A DNA stretch of 64,000 nt from UBA7328 sp965247965 (lineage in GTDB: Bacteria; Bacteroidota; Bacteroidia; Chitinophagales; Saprospiraceae). Made by a program: the position numbers and the translations under genes. Positions 26,124-33,894 of the stretch are shown here, piece by piece (within the stretch, counting starts at the first letter, position 1; every line of letters begins with the position of its first letter). The notes under the pieces were generated by a model. The model was not told where the DNA came from, made no database searches, and saw nothing but the letters and a program-made list of their open reading frames with translations. The stretch lies in the NCBI GenBank assembly GCA_965247965.1, contig OZ252053.1, positions 3,224,001 through 3,288,000 on the forward strand, read 5' to 3'.

Positions 26124-27059
26124 ATGACAAAAAAAATATATATAGCAGGTGCGGGCGGAATGCTCGGAGAAGCATTTTACAAACAATTCAAAGAAGATTT
26201 TGAGTTAAAAATTAGCGATATAGATTTAAATGAAAGCTGGCTTAGTTACCTCGATTTTAGAGATTTTGAAGCCTATAGAAAAGATGTCATTAATTTTCTA
26301 CCCGATTGGTTATTTCATTTGGGAGCATACACTAGTTTGGAATATTGCGAATTACATCCAGAGGATACATATGATACCAATACAACGTCGGTTGAACATG
26401 CCGTAAAAATAGCAAATGAGTTAAAAATACCATTGCTCTACATTAGCACGGCAGGCATCTTTGACGGCAATAAGGATTTATATGATGAATCGGATACACC
26501 AAATCCAATGGGGCACTATGCAAAATCCAAATACCTGGGTGAGAAGTATGTTCAGGCTAATTCGAATAATTACTTAATTTGTCGGGCTGGATGGATGATG
26601 GGAGGAGGACCGGAAAAAGACAAAAAGTTTATCCAAAAGATAATGCAACAAATCAAAGATGGGAAAAAGGAATTGTTCATTGTGAATGATAAATTGGGCA
26701 CACCCACTTACACCCATGATTTTGCCAGCAATGTTAATTTATTGATTCGTGAAGGACAAAGAGGATTATTTAATATGGTTTGCGGTGGTCTGACTGGCCG
26801 CTTGGAAGTTGCGCAAGAACTGCTGGATATGTTGGGGTTGCAGGATGTTGTTAAGATCACCGAAGTAACTTCTGATTTTTTTTCGAAAGACTATTTCGCC
26901 GCAAGACCAGCTTGTGAGAGGTTGATTAATAAAAGACTTAATGATGCTGGCCTTAACATTATGCGAGACTGGCGAGTTGCTCTACAGGAATACATTGCCA
27001 CTTATTATAATGGTTATTTTGCTGATCAATTAGAGCTTTCCAATCCTCATAGGTCTTAA
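26124..27059 (+). CDS. RmlD-like NAD(P)-dependent sugar reductase
   Basis: 311 aa. It has the short-form Rossmann motif GAGGMLGEAF, FHLGAYTSLEYCE (matching the A-Y-T/D-V-D-x-A region of dTDP-4-dehydrorhamnose reductases), YISTAGIFDG and catalytic YAKSKYLGE. It probably reduces a 4-keto nucleotide sugar. No RmlA/B/C set is seen in the window, so rhamnose itself is not established. Confidence 0.8.
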   Translation: MTKKIYIAGAGGMLGEAFYKQFKEDFELKISDIDLNESWLSYLDFRDFEAYRKDVINFLPDWLFHLGAYTSLEYCELHPEDTYDTNTTSVEHAVKIANELKIPLLYISTAGIFDGNKDLYDESDTPNPMGHYAKSKYLGEKYVQANSNNYLICRAGWMMGGGPEKDKKFIQKIMQQIKDGKKELFIVNDKLGTPTYTHDFASNVNLLIREGQRGLFNMVCGGLTGRLEVAQELLDMLGLQDVVKITEVTSDFFSKDYFAARPACERLINKRLNDAGLNIMRDWRVALQEYIATYYNGYFADQLELSNPHRS

Positions 27060-27098
27060 ACGAAATTGTAGTGAAGAATAATGAAATAATTAAAAACT

Positions 27099-28193
27099 GT
27101 GCAAGATCTTGTAGGAGAAAATAGAGATCCTAAAGTCACGGTTTTAATGCCTGTGTACAACGGCGAAAAATTTATTTCAGAATCTATAGAAAGTATTCTA
27201 AACCAAACTTTCGAGGGCTTCCATTTAATAATTGTAGATGATTGTTCGACAGACGGAAGTGCCGAGGTAATCAATCGATACAAAGACAGTCGAATCAAAT
27301 ACTACAGGAATAAGAAGAATATTGGACAAACGTTATCATTGAACAAAGGGATTGAATTAGCTGAAGGCACCTACATCGCCAGAATCGATCAGGATGATGT
27401 CAGTGATAAACGAAGATTGGAACGCCAAATGGATTTTTTAGAATCGAATCCTGACTTTGGGCTTTGCGGTACACTTGCGAAGGTAGTTGATGAAAATGGG
27501 AAAAAGATTTACAGCGTTCGATCAGAAAGCAATGATCCGGAATATTTAAAGTGCAAACTCTTTTTTGAAAATGTCATATTCCATTCCTCCGCTTTTTTCT
27601 CATCTCGCCTGGCTAAAAAACTGTTATATGATCCCTCAATCAAAATAGCCCAAGACTATGATTTGTGGGTGAAAATAGTTCAAAATAAGAAAGTAGGGCT
27701 AATTAATGAATACTTGGTTAGCTTGAGAAAACATGGAAATAATGCCTCCGAGGTTTTGTCTGAGCAAACCGTCATGGACATAAAAAAAGTCTTAAGTCAT
27801 CAATTGAAACGATTAGATGTGGATCATAATTCTGATGAGTTGGAGTTGCACTATAAGATGTGTACTGAAAATTTGAATTTAAGGGATGATTTTAAATTAT
27901 TGGATTCTTGGATCTCAAAATTAGTTAAAAAGAATATTGAATTAAAAAAATACAATTCTCATTATTTCGAACATTTTATTATCAAGAAATTAGTTATCGC
28001 TCTTTTAAAATGCTCCTTTAGGAATAGATCAATTGCGATTGTTTTTAACGGATTAGTGAAATACCAGAATATTAGTTTGTTCAAAAATTTTTCTCTCTTC
28101 AGAAAAGTAGTTTATGTTGTAGAATTCATTTGGATCGACTTTCTGAAAAAATGGAAATTACTCAAATACCGAGTTTTAAACAAACCCAAATGA
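27099..28193 (+). CDS. Family 2 glycosyltransferase
   Basis: 364 aa from GTG. The GT-A fold N-terminus VTVLMPVYNGEKFISESIES, FHLIIVDDCSTDGS and YIARIDQDDVSDKRRL (metal-binding DxD region) give a clear GT2 assignment. The C-terminal 100 residues are basic and may lie at the membrane face. It transfers a sugar from a nucleotide donor to the growing glycan; donor and acceptor are unknown. Confidence 0.9.
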   Translation: MQDLVGENRDPKVTVLMPVYNGEKFISESIESILNQTFEGFHLIIVDDCSTDGSAEVINRYKDSRIKYYRNKKNIGQTLSLNKGIELAEGTYIARIDQDDVSDKRRLERQMDFLESNPDFGLCGTLAKVVDENGKKIYSVRSESNDPEYLKCKLFFENVIFHSSAFFSSRLAKKLLYDPSIKIAQDYDLWVKIVQNKKVGLINEYLVSLRKHGNNASEVLSEQTVMDIKKVLSHQLKRLDVDHNSDELELHYKMCTENLNLRDDFKLLDSWISKLVKKNIELKKYNSHYFEHFIIKKLVIALLKCSFRNRSIAIVFNGLVKYQNISLFKNFSLFRKVVYVVEFIWIDFLKKWKLLKYRVLNKPK

Positions 28194-28233
28194 TTCATAC
28201 AGAAGCATTTTGTTTCTCAAAAACTATTTACCC

Positions 28234-29085
28234 ATGAAACAGGTAATCGGAATAACCGGAACAAAGGGCTGGATAGGCTCCTATATTTTTAGCCATTTCA
28301 GTGGACACGAGAGTTTTGAAATAAAGAGTTTGGATCCCTGGATTAAGTCGCGAAACGGGAATGACAATGTCAAAAAGATGCCAAAAGTCGACTGGGTGCT
28401 GCATCTTGCTGCCCGTACTTCAATAGCAGGCGCATATAATAATCCTCTATCCATCTACCGAAACAATATAAATGCTACAATTAATGCTTTGTCGAGTTGT
28501 TTACGGAGTGGGGGCAACTTTATATACATGAGCTCCTACGTCTATGGTCCACCGCAGTATACACCCATTGACGAAAATCACCCTATTGATACGACGAATC
28601 CGTACATGTCCAGCAAGTGGTTATCTGAAGTAATTTGCAAGGATGTTTGTAAACATTTGAACATCAGTTTATTGATCCTTCGGGCTTTTAACATATACGC
28701 CCCAGGAGTAAAAGAGGGCAGACTGATCGCCGAATCGGTCGAAAGTTGTAAGGCAAAAAGAAGTATCAATTTACGCAACCCTCGTCCATATCGGGACTAT
28801 CTTTACGTCAAAGACTTTTGCACCCTGTTAGAGCTTATTTTTAATGGAGGGATTGACTCATTTGAGTTGTACAACCTGGCGTTTGGCAAATCCTACTCTA
28901 ATTTAGAAGTTGTGGAGTTAATAAAAATGTTGACAGCTAATCGAATGGGTATAAAAATAGAGGATCTTCCAAGAAAAAATGACGTGGCCGATGTGTACGC
29001 CGACACCAGGAAAATAAGAAAGCGATTTAATTGGAAACCGATCTATGATTTGGAGGCCGGTATAATAGATTTACTTGAAAATTAA
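28234..29085 (+). CDS. NAD-dependent epimerase/dehydratase
   Basis: 283 aa from ATG 28234, chosen because the Rossmann strand (QVIGITGTKGWIGSY) starts there; an upstream TTG would add only eight residues. MSSYVYGPPQ precedes the catalytic YMSSKWLSE. The C-terminus NDVADVYADTRKIRKRFNW is typical of UDP-sugar epimerases. It is the last gene before a 488-bp intergenic region. Confidence 0.85.
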   Translation: MKQVIGITGTKGWIGSYIFSHFSGHESFEIKSLDPWIKSRNGNDNVKKMPKVDWVLHLAARTSIAGAYNNPLSIYRNNINATINALSSCLRSGGNFIYMSSYVYGPPQYTPIDENHPIDTTNPYMSSKWLSEVICKDVCKHLNISLLILRAFNIYAPGVKEGRLIAESVESCKAKRSINLRNPRPYRDYLYVKDFCTLLELIFNGGIDSFELYNLAFGKSYSNLEVVELIKMLTANRMGIKIEDLPRKNDVADVYADTRKIRKRFNWKPIYDLEAGIIDLLEN

Positions 29086-29155
29086 TATCTATCTATACCC
29101 ATCGCATTTGGGTTTTCGGGATTTTTGACTAGATTATTTTTTCTCAGATCAAGGC

Positions 29156-29414
29156 ATCCCGAAAGCTTTCGCATTGGCATTAACCTTAGTTTAACTTATA
29201 TTTTATTTATGAATATGTATTCTTTTGATTATTAACATTATACAGGCAAACATTGGACTGCCACATAGTGAAGAACTTTGAATTTTCCTGCACTTTTGTT
29301 CTATGGTTAGATTCCCAAATATTAGGTTAAAACACAGGTAGTCAATTCTTTTTACATTGTTAATTGTTATATATGTTAAGTTAGAGTTGATGCATATGCG
29401 AAAGCTTTCGGGAT
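29156..29414. repeat. Possible MITE-like element with 19-bp inverted repeats
   Basis: ATCCCGAAAGCTTTCGCAT at 29156-29174 is the exact reverse complement of ATGCGAAAGCTTTCGGGAT at 29396-29414. The 221 bp between are AT-rich and noncoding. CAAG follows the right repeat and occurs just before the left one, so a short target duplication is possible. No transposase is present, as expected for a miniature element or a pair of operator-like palindromes. Confidence 0.55.
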
Positions 29415-29454
29415 CAAGCATAGCAGGATTATGGTTTAAAATTTTAACGCAGAT

Positions 29455-29476
29455 ACCGCGTGACGCGGCACGAGTT
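29455..29476 (+). repeat. 22-bp hairpin-containing insertion, copy 3
   Basis: Identical to the copies at 6806 and 9187, same orientation, again flanked by GAT on the left and ATG on the right. It is intergenic here, 97 bp upstream of the nucleotidyltransferase start. Confidence 0.9.
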
Positions 29477-29573
29477 ATGGGGAAAAAGAAGCAGACAAAA
29501 AACCGAAAATTCATGTGTGATGGGTGTAACGCCTCTTTTTGAAGATTCGATTTCTTTCTTAGAATACTTGCTT

Positions 29574-30263
29574 ATGAAAATAATGATCATGTGCGGTGGC
29601 AGAGGGAGCAGGCTGGGTTCCGTAACCGAAAGCATTCCCAAACCTCTGGTTCTCATAGGAGAAAGGACATTGCTCGATCATAAATTAGAATATTATAAAG
29701 GCAAGGGATACAACCAATTCATTTTTTGTATCGGTTATAAGGGAGATGTTTTAAAGAAACATATCGGATTGCACCACAGTAATGTAGAATTTAGCGATGC
29801 TGGTGAAGAAGCGGGCATACTAAAGCGGATTTACGAAGCGAGAGATTTTATAGACGAAAGTTGTATCATAAGCTATGGCGATACTTATGCTAAAATTGAT
29901 ATTAATGCTTTGGCGCGCTTTCATAAAGATCACGATATGCCGGTTACCCTGGTAGTCGCTCCCATTAGAAATCCATTTGGCATTGTACAATGGAATGGCG
30001 AAAGTGTAATAACTGAATTTAAAGAGAAGCCCATTCTGAATCATTATATCGGTTATATGGTAATTGATAAGCAAATTCTGGAAGAAATCCCAACTGAATT
30101 GATTGAATTACCCGATGGCAAGGGCCTGATCGCTTTTTTTCAATTTCTGATTAAAAAAGGCTCCATCAAGGCATTTAATTTTGACGGCTTGAGAGTCACA
30201 ATAAACACGCAAACGGAATTGGATAAGGCGAGAAAAGAATTGAAAAAGTATTTGACTATTTAA
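29574..30263 (+). CDS. Sugar nucleotidyltransferase
   Basis: 229 aa from ATG 29574, chosen because the signature MIMCGGRGSRLGSVTESIPKP starts there. A longer frame would translate the 22-bp repeat. DTYAKIDINAL holds the metal-binding aspartate, and VTLVVAP and EFKEKP follow as in the RmlA/RfbF family. It activates a sugar-1-phosphate (or sugar-phosphate) with an NTP. The next gene starts directly after its stop, so the two probably provide successive steps. Confidence 0.85.
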   Translation: MKIMIMCGGRGSRLGSVTESIPKPLVLIGERTLLDHKLEYYKGKGYNQFIFCIGYKGDVLKKHIGLHHSNVEFSDAGEEAGILKRIYEARDFIDESCIISYGDTYAKIDINALARFHKDHDMPVTLVVAPIRNPFGIVQWNGESVITEFKEKPILNHYIGYMVIDKQILEEIPTELIELPDGKGLIAFFQFLIKKGSIKAFNFDGLRVTINTQTELDKARKELKKYLTI

Positions 30264-31268
30264 ATGAAGAATAAGAATGTATTGGTTACAGGTGGCGCTG
30301 GGTTCATCGGTTCGCATTTAGTGAGTGAATTGGTGACAAAAAAAGCTATTGTAACAGTTACGGTAAAGTATAAAAGCATAATAGATTGCCCCAGACTAGC
30401 GGGTATTTGGGATAAGGTAAATGTCGTCGAATGCGATTTAAGGAATTTGGATTCTGTAATTCAGCTCAAAGACTCGTCATTTGACTACATTTTTCATTTA
30501 GCGGCTTATAACCACGTAGGGGATAGTTTCAAACATATCCATGAAGCTATTAATTCGAATATGTTGGCTACGGCCAATTTAATGGAATTTGGGCCAGCTT
30601 ATAAGAGATTTATTTACACGGCCACTTCGGAAGTGTATGGTTACCAGACTGACGTTCCGTTTATGGAAGAAAATATGCCGTTTCCGATATCGCCATATGC
30701 TATCGGTAAATACGGCGGAGAGCTATACGCAAGAATGAAAAGGCATCAAACCAAAAATGAAATTATTTGCCTGAGGCCATTTAATACTTTTGGACCCTAC
30801 CAAAGCGAAAGAGCAATTATCCCGGAATTGATTATGAAATGTTTAAGAGGAGAGCCAATCAAAACGACACAAGGCAAGCAAACAAGGGAATTCAATTATG
30901 TCGCGAATATTGTCGAAGGATTCTTAGCCGCTGCACATACGGAAAAGATTCCTGACCATCCGGTAAATATTGGAGCGGGAGAAGAAATATCAATTAGAGA
31001 TTTGGTCAGAAAGATACATACTCTGTGCGACTCATCTTCAGACCTATTGATTGGAGCACTTCCCGACAGGCCTACCGAAATTTGGCGAATGAAATCAGAT
31101 CGATCCAAAGCAGAGCAATTTCTTGGCTGGACACCAAAAATTCCTTTGGATGAAGGTCTAAAACTCACCATTGAGTGGTATAGAAAATTCTTAAAAATAT
31201 ACAGAAGTGCCGAAGGCTTACCCTCTCTATCAAATTGGAAACACGCGAATAATAAAGTATCGATTTGA
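30264..31268 (+). CDS. NAD-dependent epimerase/dehydratase (nucleotide-sugar 4,6-dehydratase type)
   Basis: 334 aa. VLVTGGAGFIGSHLV, FHLAAYNHVGDS, ATSEVYGYQTDVPF and catalytic YAIGKYGGELYA are as in extended SDR dehydratases; the TSEVYG stretch resembles the 4,6-dehydratase group. The C-terminal MKSDRSKAEQFLGWTPKIPLDEGLK is typical. It starts immediately after the nucleotidyltransferase, whose product is its likely substrate. Confidence 0.85.
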   Translation: MKNKNVLVTGGAGFIGSHLVSELVTKKAIVTVTVKYKSIIDCPRLAGIWDKVNVVECDLRNLDSVIQLKDSSFDYIFHLAAYNHVGDSFKHIHEAINSNMLATANLMEFGPAYKRFIYTATSEVYGYQTDVPFMEENMPFPISPYAIGKYGGELYARMKRHQTKNEIICLRPFNTFGPYQSERAIIPELIMKCLRGEPIKTTQGKQTREFNYVANIVEGFLAAAHTEKIPDHPVNIGAGEEISIRDLVRKIHTLCDSSSDLLIGALPDRPTEIWRMKSDRSKAEQFLGWTPKIPLDEGLKLTIEWYRKFLKIYRSAEGLPSLSNWKHANNKVSI

Positions 31269-31463
31269 AACTGCCAAGAATTCGGTCATGATTAAAAAAT
31301 GGTGCGGATAGGCTCAATTTGGTCCAGAGTCAACAACGCTCCAGAAGAGCCAAAATATTGGTAGCTTTGGTATGATTGACAATCATCTGAGCTCCAGAGG
31401 AGCGAAATATCAAAATCATTTTAGAATGGCAAATACTAGCAAAACACGCTCTTAGTTTATAGA
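31269..31463. repeat. Intergenic stretch with two GCTCCAGARGAGC palindromes
   Basis: No gene. GCTCCAGAAGAGC at 31338 and GCTCCAGAGGAGC at 31391 are near-palindromic and each is followed by an AAATAT-like sequence. Between them is a small palindrome (ATGATTGACAATCAT). They may be transcription ends or remnants of a repeat. Confidence 0.4.
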
Positions 31464-31591
31464 GTCAGTAACGAAATGAATAGTTATTAAAAATCAGAAT
31501 TCCACCTTTGGTAAAACATTAGTTTCAAAGGGTGGCGGTGGCCCGATAAAAACAGCGGAGCAATTGTTTTTATCTAGATTTTTTTGTTTCT

Positions 31592-33536
31592 GTGTGCCCT
31601 GAAGTCCATCCATTGGGTATGATAAGACATCGGTCTTAGAGGTGGATGGACATAAGCTGTGTTTGAGATGGAGGAACTTCTTCAAAAGTGAAGAAGGCGG
31701 ACCTCCGGCAGGGAGAGTATGAGCTTACCTGTCAAAACATCATAAGGTGCTTGGCTTTCAAGGTCTGGTGCTTAGCATTATGAAAAAAGGTGGAATATTA
31801 TTCCATCAGTTATGGTCTAAGGAGGTGAATGAGATGAGAATGAACCATCGTAGAGGCGTCGTAAATATCACTGTTTGACACTCAAAATGTGGGTTACAGT
31901 CCAACCGGCAGACAAGTCACGATAAATACTCATAATAGGCGTGATGGGTGTTCGGCGTAAAGATGGCACGACCTTAGACTTGGCTCAAACATGGAACAGG
32001 GGAAGCTGCGGGATGTCGTATGAGAGAAAGCTATAAGCTCTTTGAGTAAAGCGAATATCGAGACAACTCAGCAGTGGCGGATCTACTCGTAGTAGTGTAG
32101 AAGCTTGTGTAATGCAAGAACAGCGAAGGGGTAGATACAATTAGTTTTTTTTAATCAATCAACTTTAAATCATTTGATTTAAAAGGATGAATTTATTCGA
32201 AAAGACAAAACCATATCCTATCACAAAAAGACAAGTGTGGGATGCGTTTAAATTAGTCAAGTCAAATGGTGGAGCGCCTGGGATAGATGGCACAACGGTG
32301 TTGGAAATATCAAGAGCTCCGCAGAAATACCTGTACCCGATATGGAACAGACTTGCAAGCGGTAGTTACTTTCCATCTCCCGTGAGGAGAAAGGAAATAC
32401 CAAAGTCCAAAGGTAAGGTGCGTGCATTAGGAATTCCCACGGTAACTGACCGTGTTGCGCAGATGGTAATCAGAAAAGAATTAGAAGAGATTGTTGATAA
32501 ACAGTTCTCAGACAGTTCCTTTGGATACCGTCCTAACAAGAGTGCACACCAAGCCGTAATTCAAGCTAAGCAGAATTGTTGGAAGTATGCTTGGGTAATT
32601 GATATGGACATTAAAGGATTCTTTGACAATATTGACCACGGCTTAATGATAAAAGCCCTACGTCATGTGACTCAAAGAAAACATATCATTACTTACGTAA
32701 AAAGGTGGTTAAAGACTCCAGTCCAATTGGGGAATGGAAAATTAATTACCAATTTAGGAAAAGGCACTCCACAAGGAGGCGTAATTAGTCCGTTGCTCTC
32801 TAACATCTTTCTTCATTTCGCTTTTGACAAATGGATAGAAAAGGAAATTCCTGAATGTCCTTTTGAAAGGTATGCTGATGATATCATCGTACATGCGAAG
32901 AGTAAGGAAGAAGCTATGAGGGTTTTTAACAAAATCAATACGAGAATGCAGGAATGTAAACTCGAATTGCATCCGGAAAAGACCAAGGTAGTGTATTGTC
33001 CCAGTAACAGAAGGCGCAAACTGACTGGAGAGTCAGTCCAGTTTGACTTCCTTGGATTTACGTTTAAGCCAAGAAAAGTAGTGACAAAAAGTGGAAAAGT
33101 GACTATGTCGTTTCTACCTGGAATAAGCAACAAATCCATGAAAAGGATTGTGGCCCATTTGAGGGATCTTAAGATTAACAGGTGGTCAAGTAGATCACTC
33201 ATTGATCTGTCGAAAGCTCTGTGTCCATTAATCAGAGGCTGGCTTCAATACTATGGCAAGGTGAGCAAACACGAACTGGTTTCGTTTTTCTTTAAAGTCA
33301 ATGCGAGAATTATTAAATGGGCGTACCGCAAGTTTAAGCGATTTAAGAAGGCCAAATCCCTTTACGCAACGAAGAAGTGGATACAATCTGTAGCCAAAAG
33401 CTATCGGTATTTATTTCCTCATTGGCAGTTGGGTTATCTTCCTTAAATTGGTTAATTGTAAAGAGCCGTATGAATTGAGAGGTTCACGTACGGTTCTGTG
33501 AGAGGCTTGGGGTGAAACTCCCCTTGCCTACTCGAC
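31592..33536 (+). mobile_element. Group II intron, copy A
   Basis: 1945 bp from the 5' consensus GTGTG (GTGTGCCCTGAAG) to the end of domain VI (CTACTCGAC). Domain V is recognisable near 33464 as GAGCCGTATGAA... with the pairing strand TTCACGTACGGTTC. The first 595 bp before the open reading frame form the ribozyme domains I-III. The same intron is at 43460-45404 with the same length. Such introns move by reverse transcription of the spliced RNA into a target site. Confidence 0.9.
32187..33446 (+). CDS. ltrA: Group II intron reverse transcriptase/maturase
   Basis: 419 aa. The reverse transcriptase fingers and palm include GAPGIDGTTV, IPTVTDRVAQ, FGYRPNKSAHQA, DIKGFFDNIDH, KGTPQGGVISPLLSNI and the catalytic YADDIIVH. 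The C-terminal domain X (maturase) includes IRGWLQYYGKV. There is no HNH endonuclease domain, so target priming probably uses a replication-fork primer, as in other endonuclease-lacking introns. The protein is identical to that at 44055. Confidence 0.95.
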   Translation: MNLFEKTKPYPITKRQVWDAFKLVKSNGGAPGIDGTTVLEISRAPQKYLYPIWNRLASGSYFPSPVRRKEIPKSKGKVRALGIPTVTDRVAQMVIRKELEEIVDKQFSDSSFGYRPNKSAHQAVIQAKQNCWKYAWVIDMDIKGFFDNIDHGLMIKALRHVTQRKHIITYVKRWLKTPVQLGNGKLITNLGKGTPQGGVISPLLSNIFLHFAFDKWIEKEIPECPFERYADDIIVHAKSKEEAMRVFNKINTRMQECKLELHPEKTKVVYCPSNRRRKLTGESVQFDFLGFTFKPRKVVTKSGKVTMSFLPGISNKSMKRIVAHLRDLKINRWSSRSLIDLSKALCPLIRGWLQYYGKVSKHELVSFFFKVNARIIKWAYRKFKRFKKAKSLYATKKWIQSVAKSYRYLFPHWQLGYLP

Positions 33537-33796
33537 TTTTGTAGCGATGTGGCACATCCCGATCAAAGCATCGGGGACAAAAAGTACGGATAATAGAGGT
33601 GGAACAGGAAAAATAGGAAACTATGCAAGCCGTATAGCGTAAACACTCCATCATATTGATCTAATGGGCTCGATTCCAGGACAAAGTCTCCTTAGATCGT
33701 GATTGAGATTTGTCTTTTTATTTAAAAGGCTGTGTTTTCAATACCTAGAGTTTACGACTTTTGTGCGATTTGTCTTACACCCGTTGCTGGGCCAAA

Positions 33797-33828
33797 TTTT
33801 TAATACCTGGAAAATCTATATATCTTTG
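33797..33828 (+). promoter_or_regulatory. Possible Bacteroidota-type promoter
   Basis: TATCTTTG at 33821-33828 fits the TAnnTTTG -7 element and lies 66 bp before the next gene. The upstream TTTT at 33797 is only a weak match to the TTTG -33 element. Low confidence. Confidence 0.25.
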
Positions 33829-33894
33829 AGATTCAGTGAATTATAGATTTATTAAACCTCGAATGTTTGATAAATTAACAAACAACAATAGCCT

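Larger units (their letters stand above)
29086..29573. other. 488-bp intergenic region containing two repeat structures
   Basis: No convincing gene is seen. It contains a 259-bp segment bounded by perfect 19-bp inverted repeats (29156-29414) and, 40 bp further, the third copy of the 22-bp hairpin sequence (29455-29476). It separates two parts of the glycan operon, so expression of the downstream genes may depend on a promoter here. Confidence 0.6.
31464..33782 (+). repeat. Noncoding host repeat, copy A, containing a group II intron
   Basis: The sequences flanking the intron (31464-31591 and 33537-33782) match those flanking the second intron (43263-43459 and 45405-45651) with scattered substitutions. 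On the left side copy B carries an extra block of about 70 bp. The shared unit begins GTCARTAACGAAATGAATAG and ends TGCGATTTGTCTTACACCC. Without the intron it would be about 374 bp, with no open frame. Confidence 0.8.

Noticed and set aside
29357..29542. 61-aa gene in the 29 kb intergenic region
   Set aside because: It is built from the right inverted repeat and the 22-bp element and has no conserved features.
32187..33446. Defence-related reverse transcriptase (retron, DGR or Abi type)
   Set aside because: The protein has a maturase domain and is enclosed by group II intron 5' and domain V/VI sequences.
31464..33782. Integron or attC-type array
   Set aside because: No integrase and no attC core sites (RYYYAAC/GTTRRRY) with cassette genes; the two copies are explained as a repeat with group II introns.
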